Under the pieces are notes generated by a model. It worked only from the letters and a program-made list of their open reading frames with translations. It made no database searches and was not told the origin of the DNA. Below, piece by piece: positions 8,690-21,320 of a stretch of 64,000 bases of DNA (position 1 is its first letter; the number at the start of each line of letters is the position of its first letter). The position numbers and the translations under genes are program-made. The stretch lies in assembly GCA_033816765.1 (NCBI GenBank), contig CM066290.1, positions 3,162,001 through 3,226,000 on the forward strand. The letters are read 5' to 3'. This DNA comes from Nothopassalora personata (lineage: Eukaryota; Ascomycota; Dothideomycetes; Mycosphaerellales; Mycosphaerellaceae).

Positions 8690-11600
8690 TAAGACAGTTT
8701 TTATTATGCATCTTTAATCGCCTTACGTGTTTCTTTATGCACTTTCTAAGAGTATCTATCGTTACGATTGCTCTTTCGGCTTATAGGTAAGATCTAGGTA
8801 TTCTAAATAGGTTAGGATCTTTACTAAAGTTCGTATAGAATAGTGTCGTTAAAGTTGTCTCTAATTTGTAGTTATTTAGTGTAATCTACGCTATTAGTAG
8901 TAATGAAACCTAGTTGTCTTACGCGTAGTTAATGTAGTGTCGTAGGTATTGCTCTAGCGTTTAGTTTATCCTTTCGGTTTATCCGTCTATCTCCGGATAG
9001 TATGCTATTAATAGCTTATGTTTAATTCCGATCGTTTCTATAAGCGTTTTCTAGTAATTCGACGTAAATAACTTGTCTCTATCTATTATAAACGCTTAAG
9101 GGAATCCGTAGTATCGGATAAGTCTATCTAGTACGAGGTATCCGAGCTGCTCTACATTATATGTCTCTAATGTAGGAATAAAGTGTACGTATTTCGTAAG
9201 TCTATTAACTATAACTAGTATTATGTCGTATAGTTGTTTCGTAACTTAATCCTTTAACGGTAGGAGTTTCGTAATAAAGTCTATTATAACTTCGTCCTAT
9301 GGTTTTGTTAGTAGTGTCCTAGACTATAGGTAACCGTATTTCGTATGTCTCGTAGCCTTGTTTCGCTAGTAGTGTACGTATCGTTTAATGTAGCGTAATA
9401 CCTTAAGTCTTATCTATAGGAATGAGAAACTACGTTATATTAGGTCTATTGTTTTTAAAGTTCTAGGGTGTCTATAAGTTAGTCCGTCGTAATGTTGTCG
9501 TAGGCATTCTTCTTCTCGATTCTTTAGTACCTAATATTTTCCTTACGATATAGGGAATTGTTCGTCTTTATCGCCTAATATCCGTACGATGTTATTAAAT
9601 TCTCTTATGTTAGTACTAAGACTTCCGTCGGGTTTTGTCTTTAATATTTTGTGTTGTACTAGTTCTTTTCCTTCTATATAGTCGCTTCTTCGGCTTAGCG
9701 CGTCGGCGCGGCTATTCTCTCGTCCTAGAGTATATTTAATTTCGAACTTATACTGTCCTAGTAGCTCCGACTAGCGGGCTTACCTTCGGGTAAGTTCTTT
9801 TATCGTCGTAAAGTACGTAAGATTCTTATAGTTAGAAAGAATCGTTAACTTTAGTAGGCCCTCGACATATACTCTCTAATATTACATAGCAGTAATAATA
9901 GCTAGAAGCTCTTTGTTATAGATGTCGTAGTTCTATTCCGCTATAGTCATTTTCCGGGAATAATAGGCTACTAGGTGTCTCTACCTATTATGTGTCTATG
10001 TTAAACACGCGCCTATTGCTATATTAGACGTATCGGTCTCGATATAGACTTCCTTACTGCTATCGAATAGTCGAAGCGTAGGGGCTAAAGCGCATTATTC
10101 CTTAAGTTTCTTAAATGCTTTAATCTGTTCCTTTCCCTATTTCTAAGTAAAGTCTTTCCTCGTAAGCATCGTTATTAGTACTGCTGTCTTTACGTAATCC
10201 TTAATGAATTTCCGGTTGTAGTTCGCTAGTCTAAGGAATGATTGTACGTCCTTAACTGTTTTTAGCTCTAGCTATTCTCTAATTAACTGTGTTTTCGTAG
10301 GGTCGATCGTTATCCCTATAGTACTAATAATAAAGCCTAAGAATTTAACTTCTTTCTTATAGAATTCGCATTTCTCGGGTGCCGTCTTAAATCCTAATTA
10401 CGTAAGTCGTTCGAAGACGTCCAAGACTTGTCTTATATGCTTCTATAGGGATCCTTTTGTGTAGACTAGTATGTCGTCTATATAGGCGATAACGTATACG
10501 TCGAGTAGGTCTCTAAGTGTTTCGTTAATAAGGTCCTAATAGGATACGGGTACGTTAGTTAATCCTATTAGCATAACTAAGAATTCGTAGAGTCCGTATC
10601 TTGTTCTAAAAGCGGTTTTCCATTCTTCTCCTTCTACTATCCGTATAGTATAGAAGGTATCTCGTAGGTTAATCTTCGTGTACTAGTCCGATCCGGTTAA
10701 TCTATCTTATGCTTCTTCGATGTTAGGTAGCGGGTATCGGTTCTTAATCGTAATCTTATTTAACTTCCTATAGTCTTATACGAGTCGTAACTTCCCGTTT
10801 GCTTTTAGAACGAACATACATAGAGTTCCTATACTTAAGGTAGATCTTCTTATCTATCCTTTAGCTAGCTTCTCCTTTAGCTATTCTCGTAGGGTCTATA
10901 GCTCTTTTTTAGACATTTAATATAGGGGTCCCTATAGAGGCTCTTTCCCTAGCTAAATGTTAATCTTATAATCCTATAGGCGGTGCTTAGGTAAGGCGGT
11001 TTTGCCTCTTTCCTCTTTAAAGAGTCGCGACTACTTACGATACTCCTTAGGAATACTTAACTCTAAGATGTTAGTATTCTTCGATAGTACATTACTTCTA
11101 TCACTTCTAGTAACTTCGTAACCCGGCGGCCCTACGCTAGTGTCTATCCCGGTCGAAGGTAGTTCTTCTATCCTTCTAGTCGGCATAAGCTCGAATACGT
11201 TAAGCTGTTTCTTTACCTTATCTACCATCGTCCGCTGTCGATGCGTAGGCTAAATGTCGATAACGTAGTCGTATTCCCTAAATGTAAGTACTCCTCTTCT
11301 CTAGTCGATTACTAGATTATGCTTTCTTAACTAAGGCATACCTAATACTATATTATAACTAGCTATATTAGTAACATCTAAGGTAATATTCTCGTAGTAC
11401 TATTAGATAGCTAGTAGTAATAGTATCGTCTCCCATTCTACGCTAGGTAACGATAATCCGTTTACCGCGATTAACTCGTAACCCTATTTCTTCTTTAGGG
11501 TAGCTAACCCGTTTCTTCTTATAAAAGACTCGGAGATAAAATTCCCCGCTACTCCTAAGTTGATTATAACACTAGTCTTATGTCCGTTAACGATTGCTTA

Positions 11601-12600
11601 TGTCTAGAAAACTGCGTTTAATGTCGATGCGTCCTCGGGAGCTAATCCTTTTCCCGAATAGTATATAGTTCGCTATGCTTCGTACCTAGAAGCTTCGGCT
11701 AGAACCTATAGCCCTTTACCCTATGTCTACACTTGTAGTCTATTGCGTTCCTAGATCTTCTACAATTCTAAGTAGAGAGCCCGTATATACTATACTGCTA
11801 TTCGTAGTTCGTTTAAGACGAAAGTTCCTACTAGTGTTAGGTATCCAGTATCCGTTATTCGGCTTCCTATAGGTAGTTGTTCGATAACCGCTTTAGCTAA
11901 GTTCTTAGTATTATTTATAGTTAGGTAGCCCTATACTATGCCCCTTATTATGTCGAGTGTCTTATCGAATTCATTAGGGTTTAGGTATCGTTTCCCTAAG
12001 AACTTTAGTAGGAATTCTTCGTGCCTTCGTTAGAGGTAGATAATTAACTTATAGAGTTTCTTTAGCGCATCTACCGTGAATGTATATACTTCGTTTTTAT
12101 CGTCGGCGTCGCTCTCTTCTTCTTCGGATAAGTCCTCGCTTAACTCCTCCGGTACGTAATCTTCTTCGATAGGATCTAGTTCGTTTATTTATTGTTCTAG
12201 TACTAGTAACTAGCGTCCGTTCTATTCTAGATCCTAGTTTTCTTTATTATCGTTATCGAAGCAAGATTCGTCTATGTCTACTTCTTAGAGCTTATTTTGT
12301 CCGTGTTAAGCTCCTAGGGTTCCTACTAGTTGTCGTAGCTAGTACCCTACGCCTAACTTAGCGTTATAGTAGGTTTAATACGAGTCCTAGTAATAGAATC
12401 GCTAGTAAAGGCTTCCGTAACCGTGTCGAGATTCTTTCTTAACTTTATAGTTAACTCCTCGTGCTATTATACTGAACAATCTAATAGTCTTTAATTGTTA
12501 GTTATTCGGTAGTAGTATATATTGTTAAATATAGTATCCTCCTCGTCCTTATAAGGGGTCTAGGAGAGGCGTCGCAACCCGGTTACTATCCTTCTCCTCT
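8690..12600 (-). pseudogene. Element C pol remnant: IN-RNaseH-RT-PR on minus strand, RIPed
   Basis: This is a different Ty3/gypsy family from A and B. On the minus strand, integrase appears near 9,030-9,110 (IIDRDKLFTSNY, preceded by YGFP). Reverse transcriptase lies at about 10,400-10,950 with an intact YIDDILVYT box near 10,466-10,492, and a protease-like GNFISESFI segment near 11,540. The frame is cut by many TAG/TAA codons. The gene continues downstream in the 1,800-1,990 fragment across element A, and upstream into gag. CpG is common and CpA rare, the signature shared by the whole block. Confidence 0.85.
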
Positions 12601-13750
12601 ACTCTCTAGGTATAGTTAAATTGTCGGGGTCTAACACTGCTCCTAGATTTTCCTACCTTTAGTTATATTATATTGAACTGCTCGCGGCGCACTATTTTCT
12701 TACCGCGGCAATCCCGCGCTATATAACCTTCCTTACTATAGGTATAGTATATAAGTTTTCCTTTTCCTTTAAAGGGCTTTCCGTAGCCCCTACTCTTATC
12801 GATCCTCCGTCCTCGTTAGGTAACGTCTAGTTCCATTAGCTATAGTCTATAGTAGGGCTAGCTTTGTCGTAAGAATTCTCCCTTCGTAACGTATCCTCCT
12901 AAGGGTCTACGATCCGGAGCGTATCCTACTATACCTCCTACTTTAGAGTCGTGTTTCTTTTCCTAGTATCGTTCCTAGAGCTAGTTATTAATATTAATCG
13001 ACGCCTTTATTAGCTCTTCGCGGTTAGTAATCTATCTCCCGTGTCTTATTAACTCGTCCTTAACGGAGTCCTTAAGTCTACGTCGGAACATAGTTATTAA
13101 CGCCGTCTAGTCCTATCCGGTAATTTGTCCGTATTCTTCGAATTTAGCGGTATACTCTAAAGTAGACGTCTTCTGTTTTAGGTGTTAAATAATTTGTATA
13201 GCCTATTAGACTTCGTTCGAGGTTCTAAAGATTAACTTTATCTTATCTTTAAAGAGGGTATAGCTCCTAAACATTCCGGTAGGGTCTAATCGTTCTATAC
13301 CTTTAAGGTATTCCTTAAGGTAAGATTTAATATAGTTCTACGCACTTCTACGAAGGTACGTAATAGCGAAGATAGTTCTCTTATTAGCATCGACTAGGTT
13401 AAACATAAGGTATATATCTATCTAGTTAACCTAGTCGTCGAACTTAGCTCTATCTCTATAGAAGAGGTCTAGCTTAGTAGCCTTAACGTCGTTCTTCCTT
13501 AGAGTAGGCTCGTTATCGTTATTAGACTTATCGTCCTTCGTAGTAGTCTATTATAGTAGCGTACGGCGGTTACTTCCTACTTCGCTAGGGGCGGGTGTTC
13601 CCCTACTAGCTACTTAAGTAGCGCTTATCCTAAGGGCGTTTAAAGTATTATGTCTCGTTCTAGGGCTAGTCTTAAAGGAGAGATAAGTTAAGTTACGTAG
13701 CGGTATTCTTTAGAGAGGCTAAAGTAAGCTAAGCGAAGATAAATAATTAG
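12600..13750 (-). pseudogene. Element C gag remnant, RIPed
   Basis: The minus strand at about 13,010-13,390 reads as a retrotransposon gag (TLFKDKIKLIFRTSNE, AKFEEYGQITG, MFRRRLKDSVKDELIRHGR) with TAG codons at former CAG/TGG sites. The start codon is not clear. The region to 14,045 probably holds the 5' leader and LTR of C, but I could not find a matching LTR partner inside the window. Confidence 0.75.
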
Positions 13751-14045
13751 AGTAAGAGTTATATTCCAATTAGTAAGATAGTAACATAAGTTAAACGTAT
13801 TAGAACTATAAGGGATTCTTAGCGTTCCTAAATACAAAGGAGACTCGTATACTATCCGGTGTTAGGCGTTCGTCTATCTACTCGACCGGTCGCCTAGTCG
13901 TGTAGTCGTGTACGTCTATACGCTACTTCTACGGTCGTGTTCGACTATACACTAAGCGCGCGGTTGTGTACGTAACCTAAACGTAGGGTCCCTTCCTCTT
14001 CCTAGCGATTAGTTCTTATCTTCTAATTCTTCCTCCCTATGCTAC

Positions 14046-14242
14046 TATTAAGGGGATGTCGCAATGTATAGCACGCCTACGACCTACTAGTCGTAGATGA
14101 ACTAATTCTTACCTTTTGTTTAAGACGCATCGCGCGTCGTAAGGTGTACTTATGCGTGTTACGTGCGGCTTAGTAGCCGGTCGCGACCGTATATTACATA
14201 CAAGGCCACATATAGGGGTTAGCCACTAGGCTACCCCTTATA
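14046..14242 (-). repeat. 3' LTR of element B (197 bp)
   Basis: On the minus strand it starts TATAAGGGG and ends CCCCTTAATA, matching the LTRs of A. It is preceded, in element orientation, by the same polypurine tract as in A (14,247-14,257). The target duplication GCTAC lies at 14,041-14,045. Confidence 0.9.
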
Positions 14243-14249
14243 ATTGCCT

Positions 14250-16370
14250 CCCCTCCCGTGCGAGCTATCCTTAGCTCGCTAGTTGCTACGTAGAGGCTCC
14301 TATATACTTCTAGAACTATAGTTGCTATACGGCCTATATACGGGTTGCGTACGTATCGTTATGTAGGTGTAGGTAAGTAAGGCTTAGTTACTATACCGAC
14401 GTAGCTAGTTAGGGGTATAAAACTCTAGCCTAACCTAGCCCTTTCTTAGCACGCTCCCTAGCTTATTACCTTCGCTACACTACTACTACGCACCCGTACC
14501 GTACTATTATCGTAAGCGCCTCGCCTACATCATTATTATTATTATGTCTACCGTGCCCTCCTCGCCGCTATTCTCTAGCCGCTCCGCCTCCTCTAGTAGT
14601 ACTAGTAGCGATAGTACTACTAGCGCCGTAGAAGACGAGCGCCGCTAGGCGGCTCTAGTGCGCGACGCCTCTAGAACGCCTAGTGGTCGTAAGCGACTAG
14701 CATTACCCTCGTAGCTACTAACGCCCTCGCTAGCTACTAAGCTCTCGTAGAGAATAGTCGTCCTATAGAGAGCGCCTTCACGCGGCGGACGACGTAAGTA
14801 TCTTCGTTACGACGAAGAGAAACTAAGACTCTCTCTCTCGAAAAATACAAGCCTACTCGACTCGAAACAAGAAAAGACAGGTCGGACGAACCGAACGAAC
14901 GAGATACGCTCAAAATCTACAAACAAGAACTCCGGAACTGCGAGAAGGGAAAGCGACGTACATAGCGTACACGTCGCTCGAACAACGAAGGCGCTGTCTA
15001 CCTGTCGTCCCGGCAAACCACGTAAACTGCCGGCTGGAACCAAGAGAGGCGTTTAGGGGCGCAAACCACGTATACTGCACGGCTGGAACCAAGAGAGGCC
15101 GAGGGGGGGACGACAGCGAGGCCACTGCGACCGAGGAGCTACACTCGAGACCGGAGAACGCGACTGGATTGAAACAGAGGCAACGGGTGTTTCTTGGGAT
15201 TTTGCTCGGTGCGTACGGGTACGGCCGGCTTGGCTTTTTAAAACAAGAACGAGACACGGGCGCAAAACTTGTCTCGCCCGGGGCAAGGCGACAAACCGCA
15301 ATTCTCGACAAGACACGACTACCGGGTACGCGCGTACTACGCCGCAATATATTCGATTTACGGTTCGAATAGCGAGCGTTGCTCGCATCTTTTAAGGAGT
15401 TTTTACGTCCGGGGTACGACGGGGCTTTTCTCCTTCTCTCAAATTTTGGTCTCGTTCTCGAGACCCGTGTTGCATAGTCTTTGACTCAAATAGCACGTTA
15501 ATGGAATAATCAATCAATCAATCTCGTAGAGAATTAATATGTATATACGGTGCCTCCCGTACTTCGTTAGGGGTAAGTCTCTACGCGCGTCGCCTACGAT
15601 TCGTATACTAACTACTTACTAGACGAGGCCGATAACTGTAATAGTGTTACTACCGGCGAGCTCCTAAAGAAGTGTAGCCGCTATAGGCGTAGTAAACATA
15701 GCTACGTGCCTAACACTAGCTACGCTATCGCCTCGCTAGTAAGCCGCCTACGCGCCGCGCGGTCCTAGCGCGACTTCCTTACGGCTATAATAGGCTAGGC
15801 GCCTATAGACCTCTAGTAGTAGGAGCTAGTAGAGTAGATCCGCCTATGTGCCTAGCTAGGTAACGACATTAAGGAGGTAAGTCGCTACTTCGCTCGTGCG
15901 AGTCGACTACTACTCGCGGGGGAGGGCTCTAGTACGTCCCCTATGCTTCGGCTAACCCTTTCTATAGGCTATTAGGCAGTTTAATACCTATAAGTATAAG
16001 CGTACCGGGGAGACCCGTATGCGTGCCTCCGCCGCCGCCGCTACTACTGCCGCCGCCCCCGCCGCCGAAGCCCTCGCGCTCTAGTAGGAGTAGAACCGCG
16101 CCCTTAATAGGCTATTCGAACTCGGCCGCGCCGTAAGTCGTATGTTCCTCGCCTACGTGTACCCTACTAACCGTAGTCCTAGTTCCTATAGGCGTAGAAT
16201 ATCGATACTACCGCCGCCGACTAGGCATTCTTACCTAAGTTACTACGTAACGATAACTAAGGCGCTCGCCTTACACGCTACTCGCGGGCTCCTCGCCTAC
16301 TACTACTCTACGTAGCCCCTAGTAGGCGCGCTACTCTTTAGCTTTTATTTTGTTTATAGTTAAGAAAAGT
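14250..16370 (+). pseudogene. Element B segment between pol and 3' LTR, opposite-strand coding potential
   Basis: This corresponds to 7,130-8,480 of A and is split here by the insertion at 14,756-15,521. On the plus strand, antisense to pol, a TATAAAA at 14,416-14,422 stands 122 bp before an ATG at 14,544 that opens a Ser-rich frame. Further along, frame 1 from 15,661 reads LLKKCSRYRRSKHSY and continues as helix-like sequence interrupted only by TAG. A second frame near 15,990-16,140 is Ala-rich, then reads NRALNRLFELGRAVSRMF. Several overlapping frames stay open if TAG is read as CAG/TGG, so the true frame is ambiguous. Confidence 0.4.
14756..15521 (+). mobile_element. 766-bp un-RIPed retroposon-like insertion inside element B
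   Basis: The insertion has normal CA/TG content inside a fully RIPed host. The 13-bp sequence TCTCGTAGAGAAT occurs on both sides (14,743-14,755 and 15,522-15,534). Element A has one copy at the matching site, which proves insertion. The right end is an AATC tandem tail, typical of non-LTR retrotransposition by target-primed reverse transcription. No reverse transcriptase frame is present, so it is a 5'-truncated LINE, a SINE-like element or another non-autonomous retroposon. A 48-bp direct repeat lies at 15,013-15,060 and 15,061-15,099. No A-box/B-box pair was found. Confidence 0.8.
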
Positions 16371-19300
16371 TTTATTTATACTCTAGTACCAGTCTTATTT
16401 GCTTCTCCTTAACGCCTTATAGTCGGCTACTATACGATCCGCATTCGCGAGGCCCTCCGCCGGTTCCTAGCTATCGTACTCCTCTAGCTAGTCCTTCTAC
16501 TAGACTAGATAATATAGCTTACCCTTACGCTTACGCCTATCTAGTACTGCCTCTACCTTATACTCTCCGTCCTCATTAGCTAGAGGGGGGACGGGTCTAT
16601 CCTTATCGCTACCGATATACGGCTCGAGGAGAGAGACATAGAAGACGTTATAGAGCCTTAAGTCGGCTAGTAGCGCTAGGCGGTACGCCTACGAACCGAT
16701 AGCGTCCGTAATGCGGTATAGGCCGATAAACTTCGGACCTATCTTCTTCTTTAGCACTACTAACTTAAGGTTCTTCGTTAATAATAGGACTAAGTTACCT
16801 ACGCGGTAGGTCTTAGCTTAGTAGGTCTTGTTATAGTAGCGAGCCTAGCTTTCTACTGTAGCCTTCTATCGCTCCTCGAGTGTAGCGCGTAGTTTTCGCA
16901 TGCGACTCGTAGCTATTACCGCTACTAGTACTTCCCCCCCCTAGGTCTCGTCTTGAGATCTAGTTAGTGTAGGGGTAATCTTAGGTCGCTAACCGTACGC
17001 TATTTCGAACGGACTTATCCGTAGTATTAGGTAGATGCTGTTATTAGCTACGAATTTAGTAACTGTAAGCTACTTAGCCTACTTAGTTTAATTGTTACTA
17101 TAGTAATAACGAAGGTATTGTTCGAGGGTTTAGTTTACCCTCTTAGTTTAGCCGTTAGTCTAAGGGTAAAAGGCCGTAGATAGCTTACGCTTTACACGCG
17201 CTTCGAAGTAGAAGTTACTCTAAAACTAACTAGTAAAGACCGGACCTCGGTCGCTTACTATGCCTAACGGGACACTATAGTGTCGCACGACTTTGTCTCG
17301 TAGGAGCCTCGTAAGCTCTACGGCTATGTAAGTCTTCGTCGTCGGGATATATAAGCTCATTTTTAAGTAGCGATCGACTATTACTAGGATCGCATTATAC
17401 ACGTAACCGGCTCGCGTGCTTAGAGGTAGGTCCGTAATAAAATCTATAGTGATTTCCTACTACGGTCGCTCCGGTCTAGGAAGCGGTTGTAGCTCGCCGT
17501 AGGGTCGATAGCGCCTCGCCTTCGAACCCTAGTAGGTTCTATAGGCTTAGACGTATTGTTTTACGTCCGTGCTAAGTGAGTCCTACTAATAATTACGTCG
17601 TAACAGCTCTTTAGTCTTAGTCCTTCTAAAGTAACCCGCGAGGACGTCGTCGTAGTGTATACGAATTAGATACGACCTAATTACGTAATCCCTAGGTACT
17701 ACGATCGCGTCTCCGTAGTACATAAGGTTATCCTTTATATACTATCCCTTAGCGTCCCTTGCGCTTAGCGCCTACGCTAAGTATACGATACACTAGTCGT
17801 CTTACTACTACGCGATCTTTATTAAGAGTAGGATTAACTCACCCGTCGAGCTATAAGCTTAACCCTGTATTACTGTAGCGTACACTACTACTAGTAAAGA
17901 CGGCTTGTCTTAATAGGGAAGGTCACCTCTCCGTACTACTATTGCCGCGCCTATATCGCCCTACATCGCCTCGTAGGTAGTAAGTACGCGCTTCACCGTC
18001 GGCTCGCTTGTCCCTTCTAGAGACTCCTTCTAGAAAGACAGCTTACTTTATAAGGTAGGTAGTAAGTTTAAAGTTTATTACGTTATAGCTACGTAGTTAC
18101 TACGTCTCGAAGGCGCGTCGGCTAGGTTAGTCTTACCCGGCCGATGCTCTACTATAAAATTAAAAGACTATAGGAACGTAGCCTATCGAGCTTACTGCCT
18201 ATTTAGCTACTTTACTATTATAAAGCCCTATAGGTTAGCGTAGTCGACTAGTACTCGTACCGTATACGTAGCGCCCTCTAAGTATAGCCTCTAATGCTTA
18301 AAAGCCTTAACTACTGTAAGTAGCTCCTAATCGTGCGTCTCGTAGTTACACTCGGCTAGTATTATCTTACGTAAATAGAAGGTAATTAGATGCTACTTAG
18401 TACTAAACAATTAGGATATAATACCTACGATCGCGAAACCTAAGGCATCCGTCTCGACTCGCGTACGTAGCGTAGGATCGAAGTGCCTAAGTATTAGTGC
18501 ACCTAAGAATCCGGCCTTAAGCTATCGAAACGCCTACTCTTCGCTTAAGGTCTACGTAAGAGGGCCGTGCTTCTTACCGTCCTTAGATCCCTTTAGTAGG
18601 TCCGTTAGGGGCTTGTAGACCCTTAAGTATCCTTCTATAAAACGCCGGTAGAAGTTGTAAAACCTAAGGAAGGACTGGACCTTATAAAAGGTCGTAGGTG
18701 TAGGCTATTCCTCGATAGCGGCTACCCTACTCCTATCTATCGACACGCCTACGGCGCTTACGACAAACCTAAGGAACTCTACACTCTCCTAGAAGAAGTA
18801 ACACTTCTTAGGGTTTACGAATAGGGTAAACTTTCGTAGCCTCTCTAGTACCGCGCGTACGGCTCGTACGTGTGCCTTACGCGTCTCGCTGTAGATAAGG
18901 ATATTATCTAGGTAGACTACGTAAATGTTATTAACTAAGCCGGTTAGCGCCTTGTTAATATACCCTTAAAAGGTTACCGGTACGTTAGTTAACCCGAACG
19001 GCATCACTAGGTACTTATAGTGTCCGTATCGCGTACGAAACGTAGTCTTCTACTTATCGCCTCGCTTAATAGGGATACGATAGTAGGCGTCCTTTAAATC
19101 GATTATAGTAAAGAACCTAGAACCTAATAGCCTATCTAGCGTCTCGCTAATTAGGGGTAGGGGGTATCGGTTCTTTACTATAATCTCATTTAGGCCTCTA
19201 TAATTAACATAGAGCCTAAGAGTACTATTCTTCTTTAGCACGAATAGGATAGGCGTACCCGCCTCGCTTACGGACCGCCTAATCTACCCCTTCTCTATTG

Positions 19301-19860
19301 CTTACGTAAGGTACTCCTTTAAGGCATCTAACTTAGTTAAGGACTAGTAGTATAGCGGCTTAAAAGGGGGTTTCTTTCCTTTAACGAGATTAATCGCATA
19401 CTTAACCCCGTCGGGCATCTTACGCTTCGCCTACTTATTAGGTACGTATACATCTCGGAAGTCTATAAATTCTTTAGGCTACGAGGGGCCCTCTCCTTTA
19501 GGTACTGCTATAGTAATAGCCCGAACACTTATCGCATAAACCTGCTTTAAGCTCTCGAGATCCTTAAGGAACTCGCGTGCGTTACGCTACTAAACCGTAG
19601 GCGTCTCTACACCGTAGTACTACTAGTTATCCTTATCGGCCTTTACTATCCGATTACGATACCGCTAGGGTCTACCTAAAATTACTAATAGCCTACCTAT
19701 AGGCACCGCGTAGTAGATAGCGTTACTTACGCGCTCTACTCCCCCGTTATTAGCGAGTCGTAGCCGAACTGTAAAGGCGCCGTAGCAATACCCTAGGTTA
19801 TGCGTATACGACTCTAACTTCGGTAGCCTTACCCTATTAATAGGTTGCATTTAATGTCGG
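16370..19860 (-). pseudogene. Element B pol remnant: PR-RT-RNaseH-IN-chromodomain
   Basis: The best surviving RT stretch is at 19,050-19,241 on the minus strand (LYVNYRGLNEIIVKN, then FFTIIDLKDAYYRIP). The catalytic box near 18,902-18,913 again reads YLDN in place of YLDD. The protease-region stretch at 19,665-19,850 is almost identical to 3,658-3,843 of A. Integrase, a GPY/F-like segment and a chromodomain follow toward 16,400. TAG/TAA stops at RIP-type sites break the frame everywhere. Confidence 0.87.
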
Positions 19861-19967
19861 AGTATATACTTATACGACACTAGGCTAAGATCCGTATAGT
19901 TATCTAGGAGAAACGTAGCCTCGCGAAAGCCCTTACGAGTCTCGACTACGCCTCGCAAGTAACGCGC

Positions 19968-20160
19968 TAGACACGCATCTACTCGCCTTAAGGGGTCGAC
20001 TTTAGGAAAACTCGGACTTAGGAGCGACCTACTTATAGTCCTCTACCTTTTCCCTAGTCGCTACGATAGATACACATCTACTCGCCTTAAGGGGTCGACT
20101 TTAGGAAAACTCGGACTTAGGAGCGACCTACTTCTAGTCCTCTACCTTTTCCCTAGTCGC
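19968..20160 (-). repeat. 99-bp-period direct duplication at the gag-pol junction of B
   Basis: This is the counterpart of 3,348-3,540 in A. The two units begin (plus coordinates) at 19,968 and 20,067, exactly 99 bp apart. Sharing of unit, period and position by A and B shows that the duplication predates both insertions. Confidence 0.88.
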
Positions 20161-21200
20161 TACCCTTCCCAGTTAGAGCCTTTGTAGCGTCTACCCTACG
20201 AACCGCTTACGCGCTACGGTCCTTCTATAGGTGCCTATTCGGGCAATCTGTCTTAATGTAACCCTTCTTATAGCATCTATAGCACTCTGCTTTAGTCCTA
20301 TCGAAGGTTATAGACGATCCGCCGGCGTCCCGCTAGTAACTCGTACCCGGGTCGCGCGACGCCTAACTATACTTCTACTGCTTCGAGCTACGATCGCTTC
20401 GCCCTTAGTCGCCCTTAGTCTCTCGCCTACGGCGACTATACTGCCCGCGGTCGTACCCTCCGCTACTACGCTCCGTGCTTTTAATACGCGAAGCTAGGAT
20501 TACTAGTTCCTCTCTAGTTATTAGGATGTTATAAAACTTAACAATTACGGACCGTAGGCTAGGCGTAAGCTTAGCGAGCATATGTCGCACGCGTTACGCC
20601 TCCGTATAGTCCCCTAACTGATCCTCTATAACATCTAGCTTAGTCGTAAACTAACGCACTATCTAGTTATCCTTCTATTTCACCGCCTTATACTCTAACA
20701 TTACGTTAAGTACGCGGTTTATAGGATTACCGTATACGTCTCGATAGAACTCCTTAAAGTCCTAGTATATATACCCTTTAAGGTTAAGGACGCTATAGTT
20801 AGCGTACTATCGCTTACTTACCTCTCCGCTTAGGTACATAACCCTGTATAGGACCTTTAACTCGTTCGTCGTATACGTGCCGCCTAAGAGGGTAAAGACA
20901 AGAGAGAGCTCCCTTAGGAATACCCGTGCTTTCTTAATCGAGTCCCCTCTAAAAGGCGTAGGTTCTTTAAGACGTAAACGTGTCGCATACGATGCGACCG
21001 CGCCTCGAGCTACGATATTATCGTTAGTTACTATAGATAGAGGAGGGGGAGGGGGGGTAGGGGATAGTTCTCCGCCGGATTCGCCCTAAGGGTCCGCCGG
21101 CGGCACGCTTGCGTCCCGTAAGATCTCTAACTGTTTAATCTCCCTCTATATCTCCTTCTCCTTAACCTCTACCCAAAGGGCATCCCTCCTTACGACTAAG
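20160..21200 (-). pseudogene. Element B gag remnant, RIPed
   Basis: This mirrors 2,300-3,340 of A, with the zinc-knuckle region near 20,230-20,290 and the same Pro/Gly-rich N-terminal stretch near 21,040-21,110. Frames open on either strand here are by-products of RIP and are not separate genes. Confidence 0.72.
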
Positions 21201-21320
21201 GCTACACGCCTCGCTTATTACTAGGCCCTAGGGCTTAGGGGAGCCGTAGGCGTAGCGCTACTATCGTCGCGTTCGGACTCTATAGCGTGTATAGATTGTA
21301 ACGAAGAGAAGAATTAGAAC

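Noticed and set aside
14910..15347. 145-codon minus-strand ORF in the un-RIPed insertion
   Set aside because: No recognisable domain; the insertion looks like a non-coding retroposon and other frames are open too.
15355..15372. B-box-like GGTTCGAAT in the retroposon insertion
   Set aside because: It lies near the 3' end, lacks the final CC and has no A-box partner, so it does not support a tRNA-derived SINE.
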